Shown: piece by piece, positions 34,709 through 43,932 of the stretch
Layout of the letters: the number at the start of each line of letters is the position of its first letter
How positions within the stretch are numbered: the stretch's first letter is position 1
Assembly (NCBI RefSeq): GCF_029338275.1
Contig: NZ_CP119789.1
Span: 248,001 to 312,000, forward strand
DNA length: 64,000 bases
From: Haloarcula ordinaria
GTDB lineage: Archaea; Halobacteriota; Halobacteria; Halobacteriales; Haloarculaceae
Direction: 5' to 3'
The notes under the pieces: model-generated
Seen by the model: the letters and a program-made list of their open reading frames with translations, nothing else
The model's database searches: none
Told to the model about the DNA's origin: nothing
Translations under genes and position numbers: made by a program

Positions 34709-35833
34709 CTATGTCTGTTCCAAGTTGTTGATCCGGTCGGCGAGGTCCTGGATGTCCGCTTCGATGCTCTCGAAGTTCTCGTTGAGCGGGATATGCCAGT
34801 CGTTGGACCCGGCTTGTGGCGTATTGTAGCCGCCGTAAGTCGACGTACTCGTGTCGTCCGTTGTATCGGACGACGTGTCGTCGGTCGACGTGTTCGTGAG
34901 CTGTTGGCTTACGATGGATTGGTACATGTTCGACGCGTCTGTGAGGGCAGTGCTATCGGGGTGAATCTGGTGGCTCCCACCAGATGCCGATGCGGTGTTC
35001 CAATACGCCTGCAGCTCCCAGCCCTGTGAGATCCCGTAATCGAGTAACTTCTCAACGAAGTAGGGGTTGTCTCCGCCACTTGGATTCGGATACGCGTTGG
35101 TCGCGACACCCCACTCGGCAGTTCCGAACCGATTCGCGCCACGCTCGGCGCCGAAGTTCTCCCACATCTGGATTTTATCTAGGATTACGACCCAAGCGTC
35201 CTGCCAGAGCTGTTCCAATTCGGAGTCAGAGAGGCCGCTGATATCGTCAGGATACGTCCCGCCCTCCGAGTCGTAGAGAGACGGCGTAATAATCGGTGCT
35301 GGCTCCCCACTCGGCCACTGTGCGGAGTCGACAGGCCAGGCGTCGGGCGCGACGCCGAGGCGGTTTCTGGCTGGAGAGAAGCAGAAGTCGAAGTTAGCGC
35401 CGGAAACGGACTGCATGACGTCGACACAGCGGGCAAATCCGTCGGCGTAGTTCTGCGGGTCCGACGGGTACTTGCTATTCCACGAGAGGTTGAATTCGTG
35501 GCTCATTCGGATAATCGAATCGCCCATGCCCCTGTCGACGAGTTGCTGGGCGAAGTTGCGATAATCCGCGTCGAACTCGCCACTTGCGGCTCTCCCGTAT
35601 TCGTTCCGGTTCGGACCACCGAACTCGTAAGCGATTGCTAACTGACGCGAGCTGTTCCCGAAGAGACGCTCCATTACGTCAAGTCGATTCGCTTCGTCCC
35701 AGGTGATGCCGTCTATTCCATCGTGGAACAGATTTTGACTATACGTCGTTGTCACAACGTCGACCTGGTTGCCAAGCCACTCTTCGGCTGCGAGGAGGTC
35801 CGACTCGGTGATTGTGAGAAGTCCGTGTTTCAT
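34709..35833 (-). CDS. GH26-like glycoside hydrolase domain protein without signal peptide, with C-terminal coiled-coil tail
   Basis: 374 residues. Residues 1-310 resemble GH26-type (beta/alpha)8 endo-glycanases: M-S-H-E-F-N (E113, expected acid/base) and F-G-T-A-E-W-G (E240, expected nucleophile). A Thr/Ser/Asp-rich linker (311-332) leads to Y-N-T-P-Q-A-G-S-N-D-W-H-I-P-L-N-E-N-F and a short heptad-like helix at the end. This tail recalls those on haloarchaeal surface or virus-associated proteins. Homology starts at residue 2 and the open frame before the ATG has no other start or hydrophobic segment, so the original secretion signal may be lost. It is paralogous to the lipoprotein at 37050 and flanked by IS6 relics. 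Confidence 0.7.
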   Translation of the reverse strand: MKHGLLTITESDLLAAEEWLGNQVDVVTTTYSQNLFHDGIDGITWDEANRLDVMERLFGNSSRQLAIAYEFGGPNRNEYGRAASGEFDADYRNFAQQLVDRGMGDSIIRMSHEFNLSWNSKYPSDPQNYADGFARCVDVMQSVSGANFDFCFSPARNRLGVAPDAWPVDSAQWPSGEPAPIITPSLYDSEGGTYPDDISGLSDSELEQLWQDAWVVILDKIQMWENFGAERGANRFGTAEWGVATNAYPNPSGGDNPYFVEKLLDYGISQGWELQAYWNTASASGGSHQIHPDSTALTDASNMYQSIVSQQLTNTSTDDTSSDTTDDTSTSTYGGYNTPQAGSNDWHIPLNENFESIEADIQDLADRINNLEQT

Positions 35834-36304
35834 GACGGCTGCCCCGTGAGTTTCGTTTGCGTGCTGTGCTGTCTCACTGCGTTCGCCAGGTTGCGTGTGG
35901 TGTGGTTAGGTTCAGTCATGGTCTGGTTCTGAAATCGGCTTTTGACTTCCATCACGGTGTGTATCGTCGAGGATATGGGCGCTCGTGTCCACGCGGAGAT
36001 GACAGGACCCGATGAATCGGCGTGTGTCTCGACTTGTAGTAGACCGATCGCCCATACCACCTTGTTCGGGAGGGATACCTTCTGAATTGAGTCTATTATC
36101 ATAGTATGTCAACTCAGCAACTGCGATATGGTTAGTAAAGAACCAGTCACATATTTTTTTAAACGTCACACGCACAGCGTAGTCACGCACCAAGTACGAC
36201 CCTCAGCTCAACTGGGCGCTCCCTTGACGCATCTACCGAGCAACTCGCTACGCGAGCTTTCTCTCCGCGGCAGTGGGCGGCGGTCTACCGAGGGAGTCGT
36301 GTTT
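35834..36304. other. Non-coding gap of 471 bases between GH26-like gene and transposase relic
   Basis: No gene is supported. It holds a T7 run near 36153-36159 and is A/T-rich at about 36100-36165. Open frames here have no family resemblance and atypical codon use. The upstream part would be expected to contain the promoter, or a lost N-terminus, of the 34709-35833 gene. Confidence 0.45.
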
Positions 36305-36746
36305 AGTGTTGAGCATTATGCAAGAGTGCGAAAGTCTGCAACCAATTTTCGGCGGTGTCAGGTTTGACGTGGCTGCGGCAATTCGAGAACGATGAGGGTC
36401 GGGGGTGCAGTTCTCGAACAATCTGGTCGGCGGCGTTCCGATTTCCGTGGCGCGCATTTGAAATCGAGGGAGAACTAAAGGAAGCACAGATTGCAGAATT
36501 AAGCGTCATCAGCGAGAGAACAGTGGGTTCGACATCGTGGTATTGCCGCAGTTCGCGCAGGAAAGATTTCCGTGAGAGCTGTTGTAGTCCCCGAAAAGAA
36601 CTGGGCGTAAAGCAGTTCGGTCGGCTACGGTTGGCGACCTACAGCCAGAACTGTTGGTCGCTAATGCGAATCACCGATTCGACGAGTGCGATTTGATTCG
36701 ATGGTTCGCCAGATTCAGGCTGTAAATCAGATTTCTGCACCCGATC
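36305..36746 (-). mobile_element. Decayed IS6-family transposase (copy B, N-terminally truncated)
   Basis: Minus-strand fragments in different frames align with the same transposase as copy A: V-Q-K-S-D-L-Q-P-E-S-G and V-I-R-I-S-D-Q-Q-F-W-L near 36650-36740, then F-L-R-E-L-R-Q-Y-H-D, R-H-G-N-R-N-A-A-D-Q-I-V-R-E-L, S-S-F-S-N-C, and V-K-P-D-T-A-E-N-W-L-Q-T-F-A near 36320-36480. These are classic C-terminal motifs of haloarchaeal IS6-like transposases. Stops and frameshifts make it inactive, and the first 60-70 residues are missing. Same orientation as copy A, with the GH26-like gene between them. Confidence 0.8.
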
Positions 36747-37049
36747 TGGTAAACACCGCCACCGGGGGACGCAAAGATTTTCACTCTGAAGTTCATATTA
36801 ACTCATTGAAAAGAAGAGAGAAGATGCGTACGTATTCCAAGATTCAACTCGAGAATCGCAGACCTATAACGGGAACAACCGAAGACACAGAGATTCGTCC
36901 AGTGAGGCCAATACCGGTCGCAGAGGCCAGTAAGCGTGGAAGCGGGGGTAGTAGTCGGTTTATGCCGGATTCCATGCGTGTCAGGACCGAATCTGGTACC
37001 GAAGAATAACCCGTCGACAAGGACCCGTACGAAAGTTGAGATACCTATA
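36747..37049. other. Gap of about 300 bases before the GH26-like lipoprotein gene
   Basis: An open frame of 107 codons crosses it, but its product has no hydrophobic core or recognisable motif and was not accepted. TTCATATTAAC near 36791-36801 is a candidate promoter element for the lipoprotein gene, although it would leave a leader of more than 200 bases. Confidence 0.35.
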
Positions 37050-38165
37050 ATGACAGATTCGGATACCACGATTCCAATCTCTCGGCGGACTGCACTCAGA
37101 CGCGGAGGGACGGCAATGGGCTCGCTCCTGCTCGGAACGCTTACAGGATGTAACACGGACGACTCCCCAGAAGGAAGAGAGCAGGAGACAGAAACAGGGC
37201 AGCAGACGACAGAGACAGAGCAACAGGTGACAGAACCCGTTCGGAACGTCGGCGTATTTCTCGGGAGCGACGAGAGTCTTGTCGAGTGGGAAAAGTGGTT
37301 CGGTCGGAAGGTGGACTACTATTCGTTTGCGCTGTTCCACGACACATGGGCGGATTACAGAATCGACAACTGGCCGCTGGAGGTGCCCATCGAAAGGTTA
37401 CAGGACGGCCGAGAGATCGTTCTATCCTTCGAGATGTTCCCCCCGAGTCAGACAGAGATGACCGCAGTAGCGACCGGACAGCACAGAGCGAAATACCGTC
37501 AGTTGGCATCAGAGATGGTCGATCATGGTATCGGAGACGCACACATACGATTTGGCTGGGAATTCAACGGACGGTGGGCCGCCGACGGGGCAGTCGGACG
37601 GCCAGAGATTTACACCGCCGCGTGGAGAAACGTCGTAAGCGCCATGCGAGGCGTCGACGGTGCGGAGTTCTCGTTCATCTGGGCCCCGAACATCTGGAGG
37701 AAACAAATGGCGCCGACGGACGCCTATCCAGGTGACGAATGGGTCACTGAAATCGGGCTCACGATGTATGATAAGGGCGACTACTACCCATATCCCGAGC
37801 AGTGTGACTCGAACTGCGTCGCAGAGCGCAGACGACAAACGTGGCAAGACATATTGGAAGGACGGCAAACGTACTACGGACTGAACTACTGGGCTAGCTT
37901 TGCCAGGAACCACGGAAAGCCACTCGTGTTTCCAGAGTACGGTGTCTCGTCGAGGACAATGCAGAATGCAGGCGGTGGTGACAATCCAAGATTTTTCGAA
38001 TGGTTCGCAGATTGGATGAGCGAAAACAGTGACGTCGTGGCTTGGCACAACATCTGGGGTTGGGTCGCGGGACCACACTACCTCGGCCCGGAAGAGTTGT
38101 ACGAAACAAAAGAGTACACGTATATGAACGACGCCTCCGAGGCGTTTAGGCAGTTGTTCAGCTAG
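37050..38165 (+). CDS. GH26-like glycoside hydrolase lipoprotein
   Basis: 371 residues from ATG 37050. S-R-R-T-A-L-R-R-G-G followed by a hydrophobic stretch and L-T-G-C (Cys34) is a Tat signal with lipobox, so the protein should be exported folded and lipid-anchored. A Glu/Thr-rich linker (38-63) leads to a GH26-like domain with F-G-W-E-F-N-G (E171, expected acid/base) and V-F-P-E-Y-G-V (E296, expected nucleophile). It probably cleaves beta-mannan-like or related bonds of the cell's own or foreign surface polysaccharide. It is more A/T-rich than core genes and paralogous to 34709-35833. Confidence 0.82.
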   Translation: MTDSDTTIPISRRTALRRGGTAMGSLLLGTLTGCNTDDSPEGREQETETGQQTTETEQQVTEPVRNVGVFLGSDESLVEWEKWFGRKVDYYSFALFHDTWADYRIDNWPLEVPIERLQDGREIVLSFEMFPPSQTEMTAVATGQHRAKYRQLASEMVDHGIGDAHIRFGWEFNGRWAADGAVGRPEIYTAAWRNVVSAMRGVDGAEFSFIWAPNIWRKQMAPTDAYPGDEWVTEIGLTMYDKGDYYPYPEQCDSNCVAERRRQTWQDILEGRQTYYGLNYWASFARNHGKPLVFPEYGVSSRTMQNAGGGDNPRFFEWFADWMSENSDVVAWHNIWGWVAGPHYLGPEELYETKEYTYMNDASEAFRQLFS

Positions 38166-38180
38166 GATGGATCCTACCGT

Positions 38181-39113
38181 TTAGAGATAGCCGAGCTTTT
38201 CTAGTTGGTCGTCGATGTCGCGTTTGGGGTCGTCGACTCCCGTCCGCTCGAACTCGGGCGTGTACTCGCCGGTGTCTTCGGCGACGGTTTCGATCCACGG
38301 CACCTCCCGAAGTACGCGAAGCGGAATCCCGTAGTGGCCGTAGATTCCCCACTCACCGATCGCCTCGCCGTGGTCTGAACTGATGACCACGGGATCGGCG
38401 TCGATGCTGTCGAGTAAAATTTCGACATATTCTAAGACGTAGTGAAGGTTATCCCGGTACTGCTTCCACTTCTCCGCCTTGGAGACGTGACCGACTCGGA
38501 TATCCCGCCACTGGTTCAACCATTTACCATGGAGTTCGGTTTCGAAGCCGTCGAAGTGCGGAATAAACGGATGGTGCGGTTGCATGTAGTGGACAATCAT
38601 CCGCTCGGGGTCGTGCTCGCGTTTGACGGAAATCGCTCTGTCGGTGAGATACTGCGGCCGGAATAGTTCGTCGTCGTCTTCCCACGCGTAGCGCCAGACC
38701 TCGTCGAGTACGGCGAAGTCGTTCTCGTCTAGATAGATGTCGGTGTGCGGATTCCCAGTGACGACGGCCGTTTTTCGCATTTCGTCGGCGTACTCGTCGA
38801 CGAAGTTCTTCTCAAGCCACTCTGCGGAGTTACTTCCGATAGAGTTGTGAGTCCGATATTTCTCGAGAAACGAATACTCGTCTGCGACTTCGTCCATCAG
38901 ATCCGTGCGACATGCATCGAGAATGACCAGCACTTCCCACTCACGTTCGTAGATGGGGACGCCGTAATCATCCTGAAAGTGCTCGAAGAGGAGTCGAATA
39001 AATTCGGCGTATCCGTCGTACGTAACCCGTTTCGTCGCTGTGACGTAATCTTCGTTTGAATAATATTTTCTGGCTCTGTCAAGTCCTTGTATCACCCGGT
39101 CAATATCTGTCAT
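38181..39113 (-). CDS. Sulfatase-like alkaline phosphatase superfamily protein (short haloarchaeal type)
   Basis: 310 residues. V-I-L-D-A-C-R-T-D (D66) and I-S-S-D-H-G-E-A-I-G-E-W-G-I-Y-G-H are superfamily metal-site motifs. Y-M-Q-P-H-H-P-F-I-P-H provides the middle His pair. At the nucleophile region it has S-I-G-S-N-S-A-E-W, lacking the Cys/Ser-x-Pro-Ser-Arg of true sulfatases, so Ser94 or Ser96 may serve. The C-terminus L-E-K-L-G-Y-L matches the ends of the two other members in the island. No signal peptide. A TATATATG element about 30 bases upstream on the minus strand fits a promoter. Confidence 0.76.
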   Translation of the reverse strand: MTDIDRVIQGLDRARKYYSNEDYVTATKRVTYDGYAEFIRLLFEHFQDDYGVPIYEREWEVLVILDACRTDLMDEVADEYSFLEKYRTHNSIGSNSAEWLEKNFVDEYADEMRKTAVVTGNPHTDIYLDENDFAVLDEVWRYAWEDDDELFRPQYLTDRAISVKREHDPERMIVHYMQPHHPFIPHFDGFETELHGKWLNQWRDIRVGHVSKAEKWKQYRDNLHYVLEYVEILLDSIDADPVVISSDHGEAIGEWGIYGHYGIPLRVLREVPWIETVAEDTGEYTPEFERTGVDDPKRDIDDQLEKLGYL

Positions 39114-39283
39114 CTCAGATATAAATCATCCTACACCGACATATATATGCGGGACGAACTTCCGGTTAGTCACAGCCAAATCGCGGCACCTGCCGGGAGA
39201 GCAGCTTAACCCGCTCGGTAGGAGGTTTCTACCATGTTGGCCACAGACAAGGTTCGAGCTGAACTGGTCACCTCTCGGCGAAC

Positions 39284-40219
39284 TCAGAGTTGACTGTGCG
39301 ACCGAAAATCACGGTCGTACACGTGGTCCAATACTGCCGCTCCGGTTGCGCGAATCATGTCTCGCTCGGACTTTGCCACCCAGAGGAACAGTGACCCAAC
39401 CGTCTGAACGAGAAGAGAGAAGACGAAAACCAATCGTTCCGCAAAAGAGAGCCGGCTCGATGCGAAGCGTAGCCGATTTCGGTACGTGTGGTACGTCAGA
39501 AACGGCGAGTTCGTGGAGGTCATCCCGGTCTTGTGGTAGATAACAGAATCCGGGTTGATGAGCACTTTCCACCCATGCTCCCGAGCTTGCCATGCGAGGT
39601 CGATATCTTCCATCCCGATGAAGTAGTCTTCATTGAGGACGTCGTGTTCCCGGATAAATGTCGGTGAGAGGAGGAGCAGACAGCTCGGAATATAATCAGT
39701 TTCATACACATGCTCTCGCTTCGGTACCTCTCGGAGAATCGTCCGCCCGCCAAGTGCCAATGGGAACCGGACGCCTGCATTGTGGACTTCTCCGGAGGTC
39801 GCGTACAAGTTTACGCCGCCGACTGCGGCGACCCGTTCGTTGCGCTCCGCCGTCTTGACGAGCGGAGTAAGGAAGTCCTCCGTGACGACCGTATCGTTGT
39901 TCAACAGCAGCACATAATCTGTATCCCGTTCGAGTGCACGTTCGATGCCGACGTTGTTTCCGGCCGCAAATCCGAGGTTCCGATCGTTGAAAATGAACTC
40001 ACACCACGGGAATTCGTTCGCGAGTCGATCCCCGGACCCATCGGTCGAGCCGTTGTCGACCACGATCACGTTGGCATTCGGATAATCAATCGACTCGAGG
40101 GAAGCGAGGCACTCGGCGGTGTCGTCGTAGCTTTCCCAGTTGAGGATGATAATATCAACTGCTGGCCAGTCGGTTCGCTCGGTATCAGAGAGCTCGTGTG
40201 CATCGCCGTGGCCGCTCAT
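39284..40219 (-). CDS. Glycosyltransferase family 2 (rhamnosyltransferase-like)
   Basis: 311 residues from ATG 40219. A GT-A fold: I-I-L-N-W-E-S-Y-D-D-T, V-V-D-N-G-S-T-D-G-S, N-L-G-F-A-A-G-N-N-V-G, L-L-N-N-D-T-V-V (the DxD-like donor site N-N-D-T) and G-M-E-D-I-D-L-A-W with R near the C-terminus. This pattern is typical of rhamnosyl- and related transferases acting on polysaccharide. The C-terminal part carries one or two hydrophobic helices (F-V-F-S-L-L-V-Q-T-V-G-S-L-F-L-W). The 94-codon upstream extension was rejected as it is not homologous. Confidence 0.88.
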   Translation of the reverse strand: MSGHGDAHELSDTERTDWPAVDIIILNWESYDDTAECLASLESIDYPNANVIVVDNGSTDGSGDRLANEFPWCEFIFNDRNLGFAAGNNVGIERALERDTDYVLLLNNDTVVTEDFLTPLVKTAERNERVAAVGGVNLYATSGEVHNAGVRFPLALGGRTILREVPKREHVYETDYIPSCLLLLSPTFIREHDVLNEDYFIGMEDIDLAWQAREHGWKVLINPDSVIYHKTGMTSTNSPFLTYHTYRNRLRFASSRLSFAERLVFVFSLLVQTVGSLFLWVAKSERDMIRATGAAVLDHVYDRDFRSHSQL

Positions 40220-40534
40220 GTGAGTGTAATCATATAGTAGAATTTGGAGAAGTATAAGTAGGATATTAATTATCTGAGCGGAGTCGAGGTCGTCGAAGTG
40301 AACGGCCGGACGCTTGTGACGAAGTCGGGACGGTATCCGAAAGCGGCTCCGAACGGTGACACAGCTGCCAGGTAGAATGTACTTACTCACGCATGACGGA
40401 CGGTTGAGCAGACGACAGTACGGTCCTCTTGGTGGATATACTCGGCCGCCGAGACGCCACTGTGAAACCCCCGAGAAACCGACCGCCAGCTCCCCCGGCA
40501 CTCGACAGTGCGAGGTTAATCACTGACTGTTATT
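40220..40534. other. Divergent promoter region, 315 bases
   Basis: A/T-rich next to ATG 40219 (CATATAGTAG, AGTATAAGTAGG and TATTAATTATC between 40231 and 40275) and more GC-rich towards 40535. It should hold promoters for the GT2 gene (minus) and the DUF1616 gene (plus). No gene is seen. Confidence 0.45.
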
Positions 40535-41578
40535 ATGAGAGGCCATGCAATCATGGCTCTGATGGCAGTGGATGGCAAATGGACACGAGTAGGGCCGCTT
40601 CGGCCGCCTTCTGACCTCGTCGTCCTCGCACTCTTCGTTGTGACAACCGGGGTGGTCATTTTTGTGCCACCGTTGAATTCAACACTGCTCAGACCTGCAC
40701 TGACACTCGTTTTTGTCCTCTTTGTACCGGGCTACGTCGTCGTCTCGGCACTGTTCCCTCGGGAACGGTTGACGAAGGGCGACCAGGAGAAGATAGACAG
40801 CTACCTAATCGGGAGCCGAAAGTCCAGTCTCGGTCGGTTAGAACGGTTCGTCCTCTCGTTCGGGGCCAGTGTCTCGCTCGTCATCCTCGTCGGATTAGTA
40901 CTCGGTTTGACACCGGGTAGACTCAACCGCGTCACGCTGTTCGTGGTTCTCGCCGCGTTCACGTTCCTCGGGAGCCTCGTGGTGATGTGGCAGCGACTGA
41001 GGGTCCCGTCGGACGAGCGGTTTCGTCTCTCGTTCGGTCCAGTAATCGAAGCAGTTCATTCCGGGGTGTTCGAACACCGGAGCACTGTTGAAGCGGTCGT
41101 AAATGTCGCACTCGTCTCAGCAGTATTACTCGCTGTGATAACCGTCGGCGTGGGACTCGGCCAACAGGAGGAGGCGGGGATTACGGAGTTCTATCTCCTC
41201 TCCGAGAACGAAGACGGCGAGTTCGTCGCTTCGGAGTACCCCTCCGCTCTCACGCGCGGAGAACGGCACTCGTTTGCCGTAGCGATAAACAATCAGGAGG
41301 GCGAACAGCGGGAGTACACGACCGTCGTCCTCCTCCAACGCCTGCAGACAGGTGACGGAAGCGCCGAAGTGACTGCGAGGACCGAACTACACCGTTTCGA
41401 GACGACGGTCGAAGATAACGAGACCCGGCAGATCGAGCACTCGGTCACTCCAAAGGTCACCGGCGAAAACTACCGTGTGGTCTACCTGCTCTACGCCGAC
41501 GAGCCACCGGAGAGACCAACTGCCGAGAACTCATACCGGAATCTCCACCTCTGGGTCGAAATCGAGAGCGATCGCTGA
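40535..41578 (+). CDS. DUF1616 family membrane protein
   Basis: 347 residues. Four hydrophobic helices lie in the first half: two near residues 27-70, two near 105-150, plus one at about 188-206. A soluble extracytoplasmic domain of about 130 residues follows (E-N-E-D-G-E-F-V-A-S-E-Y-P ... V-V-Y-L-L-Y-A-D). The order and the L-R-P-A-L-T-L-V-F-V-L-F-V-P-G-Y motif are characteristic of DUF1616, a family frequent in archaeal glycosylation clusters with no established role. In-frame Mets at codons 7, 10 or 11 are alternative starts. It lies divergently from the GT2 gene. Confidence 0.84.
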   Translation: MRGHAIMALMAVDGKWTRVGPLRPPSDLVVLALFVVTTGVVIFVPPLNSTLLRPALTLVFVLFVPGYVVVSALFPRERLTKGDQEKIDSYLIGSRKSSLGRLERFVLSFGASVSLVILVGLVLGLTPGRLNRVTLFVVLAAFTFLGSLVVMWQRLRVPSDERFRLSFGPVIEAVHSGVFEHRSTVEAVVNVALVSAVLLAVITVGVGLGQQEEAGITEFYLLSENEDGEFVASEYPSALTRGERHSFAVAINNQEGEQREYTTVVLLQRLQTGDGSAEVTARTELHRFETTVEDNETRQIEHSVTPKVTGENYRVVYLLYADEPPERPTAENSYRNLHLWVEIESDR

Positions 41579-41739
41579 CGGAGACTCACTGGAGTTATAG
41601 TTCAAGGCCAACACTTGTGGGGAAAGAGACGGACCACGCGACAGTCGATTATTGAAGGAGGACTGCCATATCAAAGCACCTCTTCACTAGAGCGCTCACT
41701 GGACAGCTCGTGCTTCGACGTTGCATATCGAATGTTGTG

Positions 41740-43716
41740 TCATCGAGTTTGAAGCGCCTCTCCATCCTCCCTGTCTGCGACCATGCCAACCTCCCCAGTC
41801 GTGTATACCTTATTCTCGGTCTGGACGAAGTCCCGCATCCAGTCCTCTGAGACGAGGAAGGTAACGAGCGAGAATTTTTCCGGGATCAGTCTGAGGCTGT
41901 GATCGGGCCACCGTTGTCGGTACAGGAGAAGGTCACCACTCGTTTCGATGTGATCGTCTTCGCTTGTGAACCCCGTCGCCTCAACGCCGTATCGACCGAG
42001 GCCGATATCCGAGTGCCAGTCAGTTCCGACCGTCACGTCCCTTTGTTCGATGAATCTGGCGGACTGTTCAAGGCTTCTCATCTCCACGTCGGTGAACTCC
42101 TTTTGCTGCTCGGGCAGGGTCCGCGACTCCCAGAGGTCAGGGCCGGCGTGAAGTCCGTAGAGGTCGTCAGCCGCGACGACAGGGGATGCCGTCGCGAGTA
42201 GTACGAACACGAGGACTGCCGGAACGAATTTGCGGGTCGAGGTACTGGTGACCGAGAATAGCCTGGTAAGCCCGATACCGACGACGAAGGCGACGAAGAC
42301 GCTCAGCGGTAGCTGGAAGCGTTTGATACCGACCGCCGCGATAGGCGTTCGAAGCAGTACCACTGAGCCCAGAAGCCCAACCAGTATAAACGCCATCGGT
42401 CGCTTGTATTCAGCAGGTTTCGAGAGTAGCATCACGACACCAAGAGCGAGAACGCACACGAGTCCGATGTTGTAGATACCCCCCGAGCTAAAGAGGCTCA
42501 GTATCGCCTCGCTTACCGATGGTTCCGGAATCGCCAGTCCGACAGCCTGTATCGACGTGCCTGAAGCCGATTGGCTGACCACCCCGGCGCCGCTCACTAC
42601 TGACCGAATCGACCAGATAAGCGGCTCGATGAATAGGCCTTCGAGTACCCAGTAGAAGAAGCTTCCAACCACCCAGACGAAGAGTGGTATCACATGCGGT
42701 CGGACGGCTTCTTCGACACCGAAGAGGCGGGTAGCGAGAACCGGAACGGTCACCAAGACAAGGATTATCGGGACGAACAGAACGACCGTGAGATGGTGCG
42801 TGAACCAGATCGACACCACGATCGGCGCGGCGAGCAGTGCGTGCAGTCCGTATTCGTTACCAACGACGGACGAGCGAATCGTGATAAAGAGGAGAATTAA
42901 CACCGACGCGAACGCGAACGCTTGAGGGAAGAAGTATGTGCTGTGGACGTGAATCGGAGCGAGTATGGAGGCTGCGAGTGCGACAAAAATCGCGATAGTA
43001 GTATCTCCAGATATCCAGCGAGCGATGAGATAGACGGTACAGAGCGTGAAAACGTAGGTAAGTATACCGATGAGAATGAACGAATCGTACGCTGAGAGTC
43101 CAGTGAGCATGCTCGCCGACCCGAGTAGCGTCTGGAGGCCGGGGAAATAGTGGTAAAACGATTCCTCGGGAATCGCCAGCCACGTGCCGTTCGAGGTGAT
43201 TAAATCGACGTAATAAACGTGCTTGGGGGAATCGCCCTTCCCGAAGTAGAAGTCCGTCGCAAGGTATTTTGTCACCGGTGAGAGCGCGAAAAGTCCGAGA
43301 ACCTGAACGAGCAACCACTTCGGCGACACCTGCTGGTGGATTTCCACGACGAGCAGTGCGTATCCGATGGGCAGAGCCAGTAGCAAGACGCCTGCTCGTG
43401 CGGTTGACGGCGCGAGCAGCGCCGTTTGTCGGGCACCTGCGACGACAGCGATAGAAAGGGCGATGACTGTTAGAACGAGCTTGGGCCAGAGTCTGGGGCT
43501 TCGCTGTTGGACCCCGGAAAAGAGCGAACGAGGGCTCAACGTATCGGTTCCGTAGTATATTCCGGCCGCGAGGGCGATGCCGAAAAAGACGTACCCACTT
43601 TTAATCCCTACCACCGGTCCTAATACTTCGAACGCCAGCAGAGAAGCCAGCAGCGCAGTCAGCAGCGAAATTCCGATGAACAATCGCTGGGGTGTCGATC
43701 GCTTCACGTAGTCCAT
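41740..43716 (-). CDS. Polytopic membrane protein, GT-C glycosyltransferase-like
   Basis: 658 residues from ATG 43716 with roughly 12-14 hydrophobic helices followed by a soluble C-terminal domain of about 150 residues. In the first large outer loop, F-G-K-G-D-S-P-K-H-V-Y-Y-V-D-L-I resembles the acidic catalytic loop of GT39/GT-C transferases, and Y-H-Y-F-P-G-L-Q-T-L suits the second loop. Such enzymes use dolichyl-phosphate sugars on the outer face. The motif fit is partial, so a related membrane polymerase (Wzy-like) is also possible. It lies between the DUF1616 and GT4 genes. Confidence 0.7.
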   Translation of the reverse strand: MDYVKRSTPQRLFIGISLLTALLASLLAFEVLGPVVGIKSGYVFFGIALAAGIYYGTDTLSPRSLFSGVQQRSPRLWPKLVLTVIALSIAVVAGARQTALLAPSTARAGVLLLALPIGYALLVVEIHQQVSPKWLLVQVLGLFALSPVTKYLATDFYFGKGDSPKHVYYVDLITSNGTWLAIPEESFYHYFPGLQTLLGSASMLTGLSAYDSFILIGILTYVFTLCTVYLIARWISGDTTIAIFVALAASILAPIHVHSTYFFPQAFAFASVLILLFITIRSSVVGNEYGLHALLAAPIVVSIWFTHHLTVVLFVPIILVLVTVPVLATRLFGVEEAVRPHVIPLFVWVVGSFFYWVLEGLFIEPLIWSIRSVVSGAGVVSQSASGTSIQAVGLAIPEPSVSEAILSLFSSGGIYNIGLVCVLALGVVMLLSKPAEYKRPMAFILVGLLGSVVLLRTPIAAVGIKRFQLPLSVFVAFVVGIGLTRLFSVTSTSTRKFVPAVLVFVLLATASPVVAADDLYGLHAGPDLWESRTLPEQQKEFTDVEMRSLEQSARFIEQRDVTVGTDWHSDIGLGRYGVEATGFTSEDDHIETSGDLLLYRQRWPDHSLRLIPEKFSLVTFLVSEDWMRDFVQTENKVYTTGEVGMVADREDGEALQTR

Positions 43717-43932
43717 CCGACTGTACGAATCAGGGTCTAAGATATAATAATGCGTCAATTAACGAGAAAGGGCGACTCTTCTCGGGCATCCCTCCCGCGT
43801 TCTTCCCCGGGACGATAGGCGTTCGAAGGAAATTATCAGAAGGGAGTAGGAACCGATGAACTAGGGTTTTTCACGGCATAATTATACGATTTCCTCTAAT
43901 CCGTGTCAGTAGCTAGTTACTCGATAGTATCA
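43717..43932. promoter_or_regulatory. Divergent intergenic promoter region
   Basis: CATAATTATACG at about 43878-43889 lies some 45-55 bases before ATG 43933 and suits the GT4 gene. On the minus side, TTATTATATC at about 43740-43749 is 24-33 bases before ATG 43716, fitting a leaderless start for the membrane protein. No gene is present. Confidence 0.45.

Noticed and set aside
36686..37009. 107-codon plus-strand open frame before the GH26-like lipoprotein
   Set aside because: It overlaps the transposase relic, has no hydrophobic core or known motif and unusual codon use.
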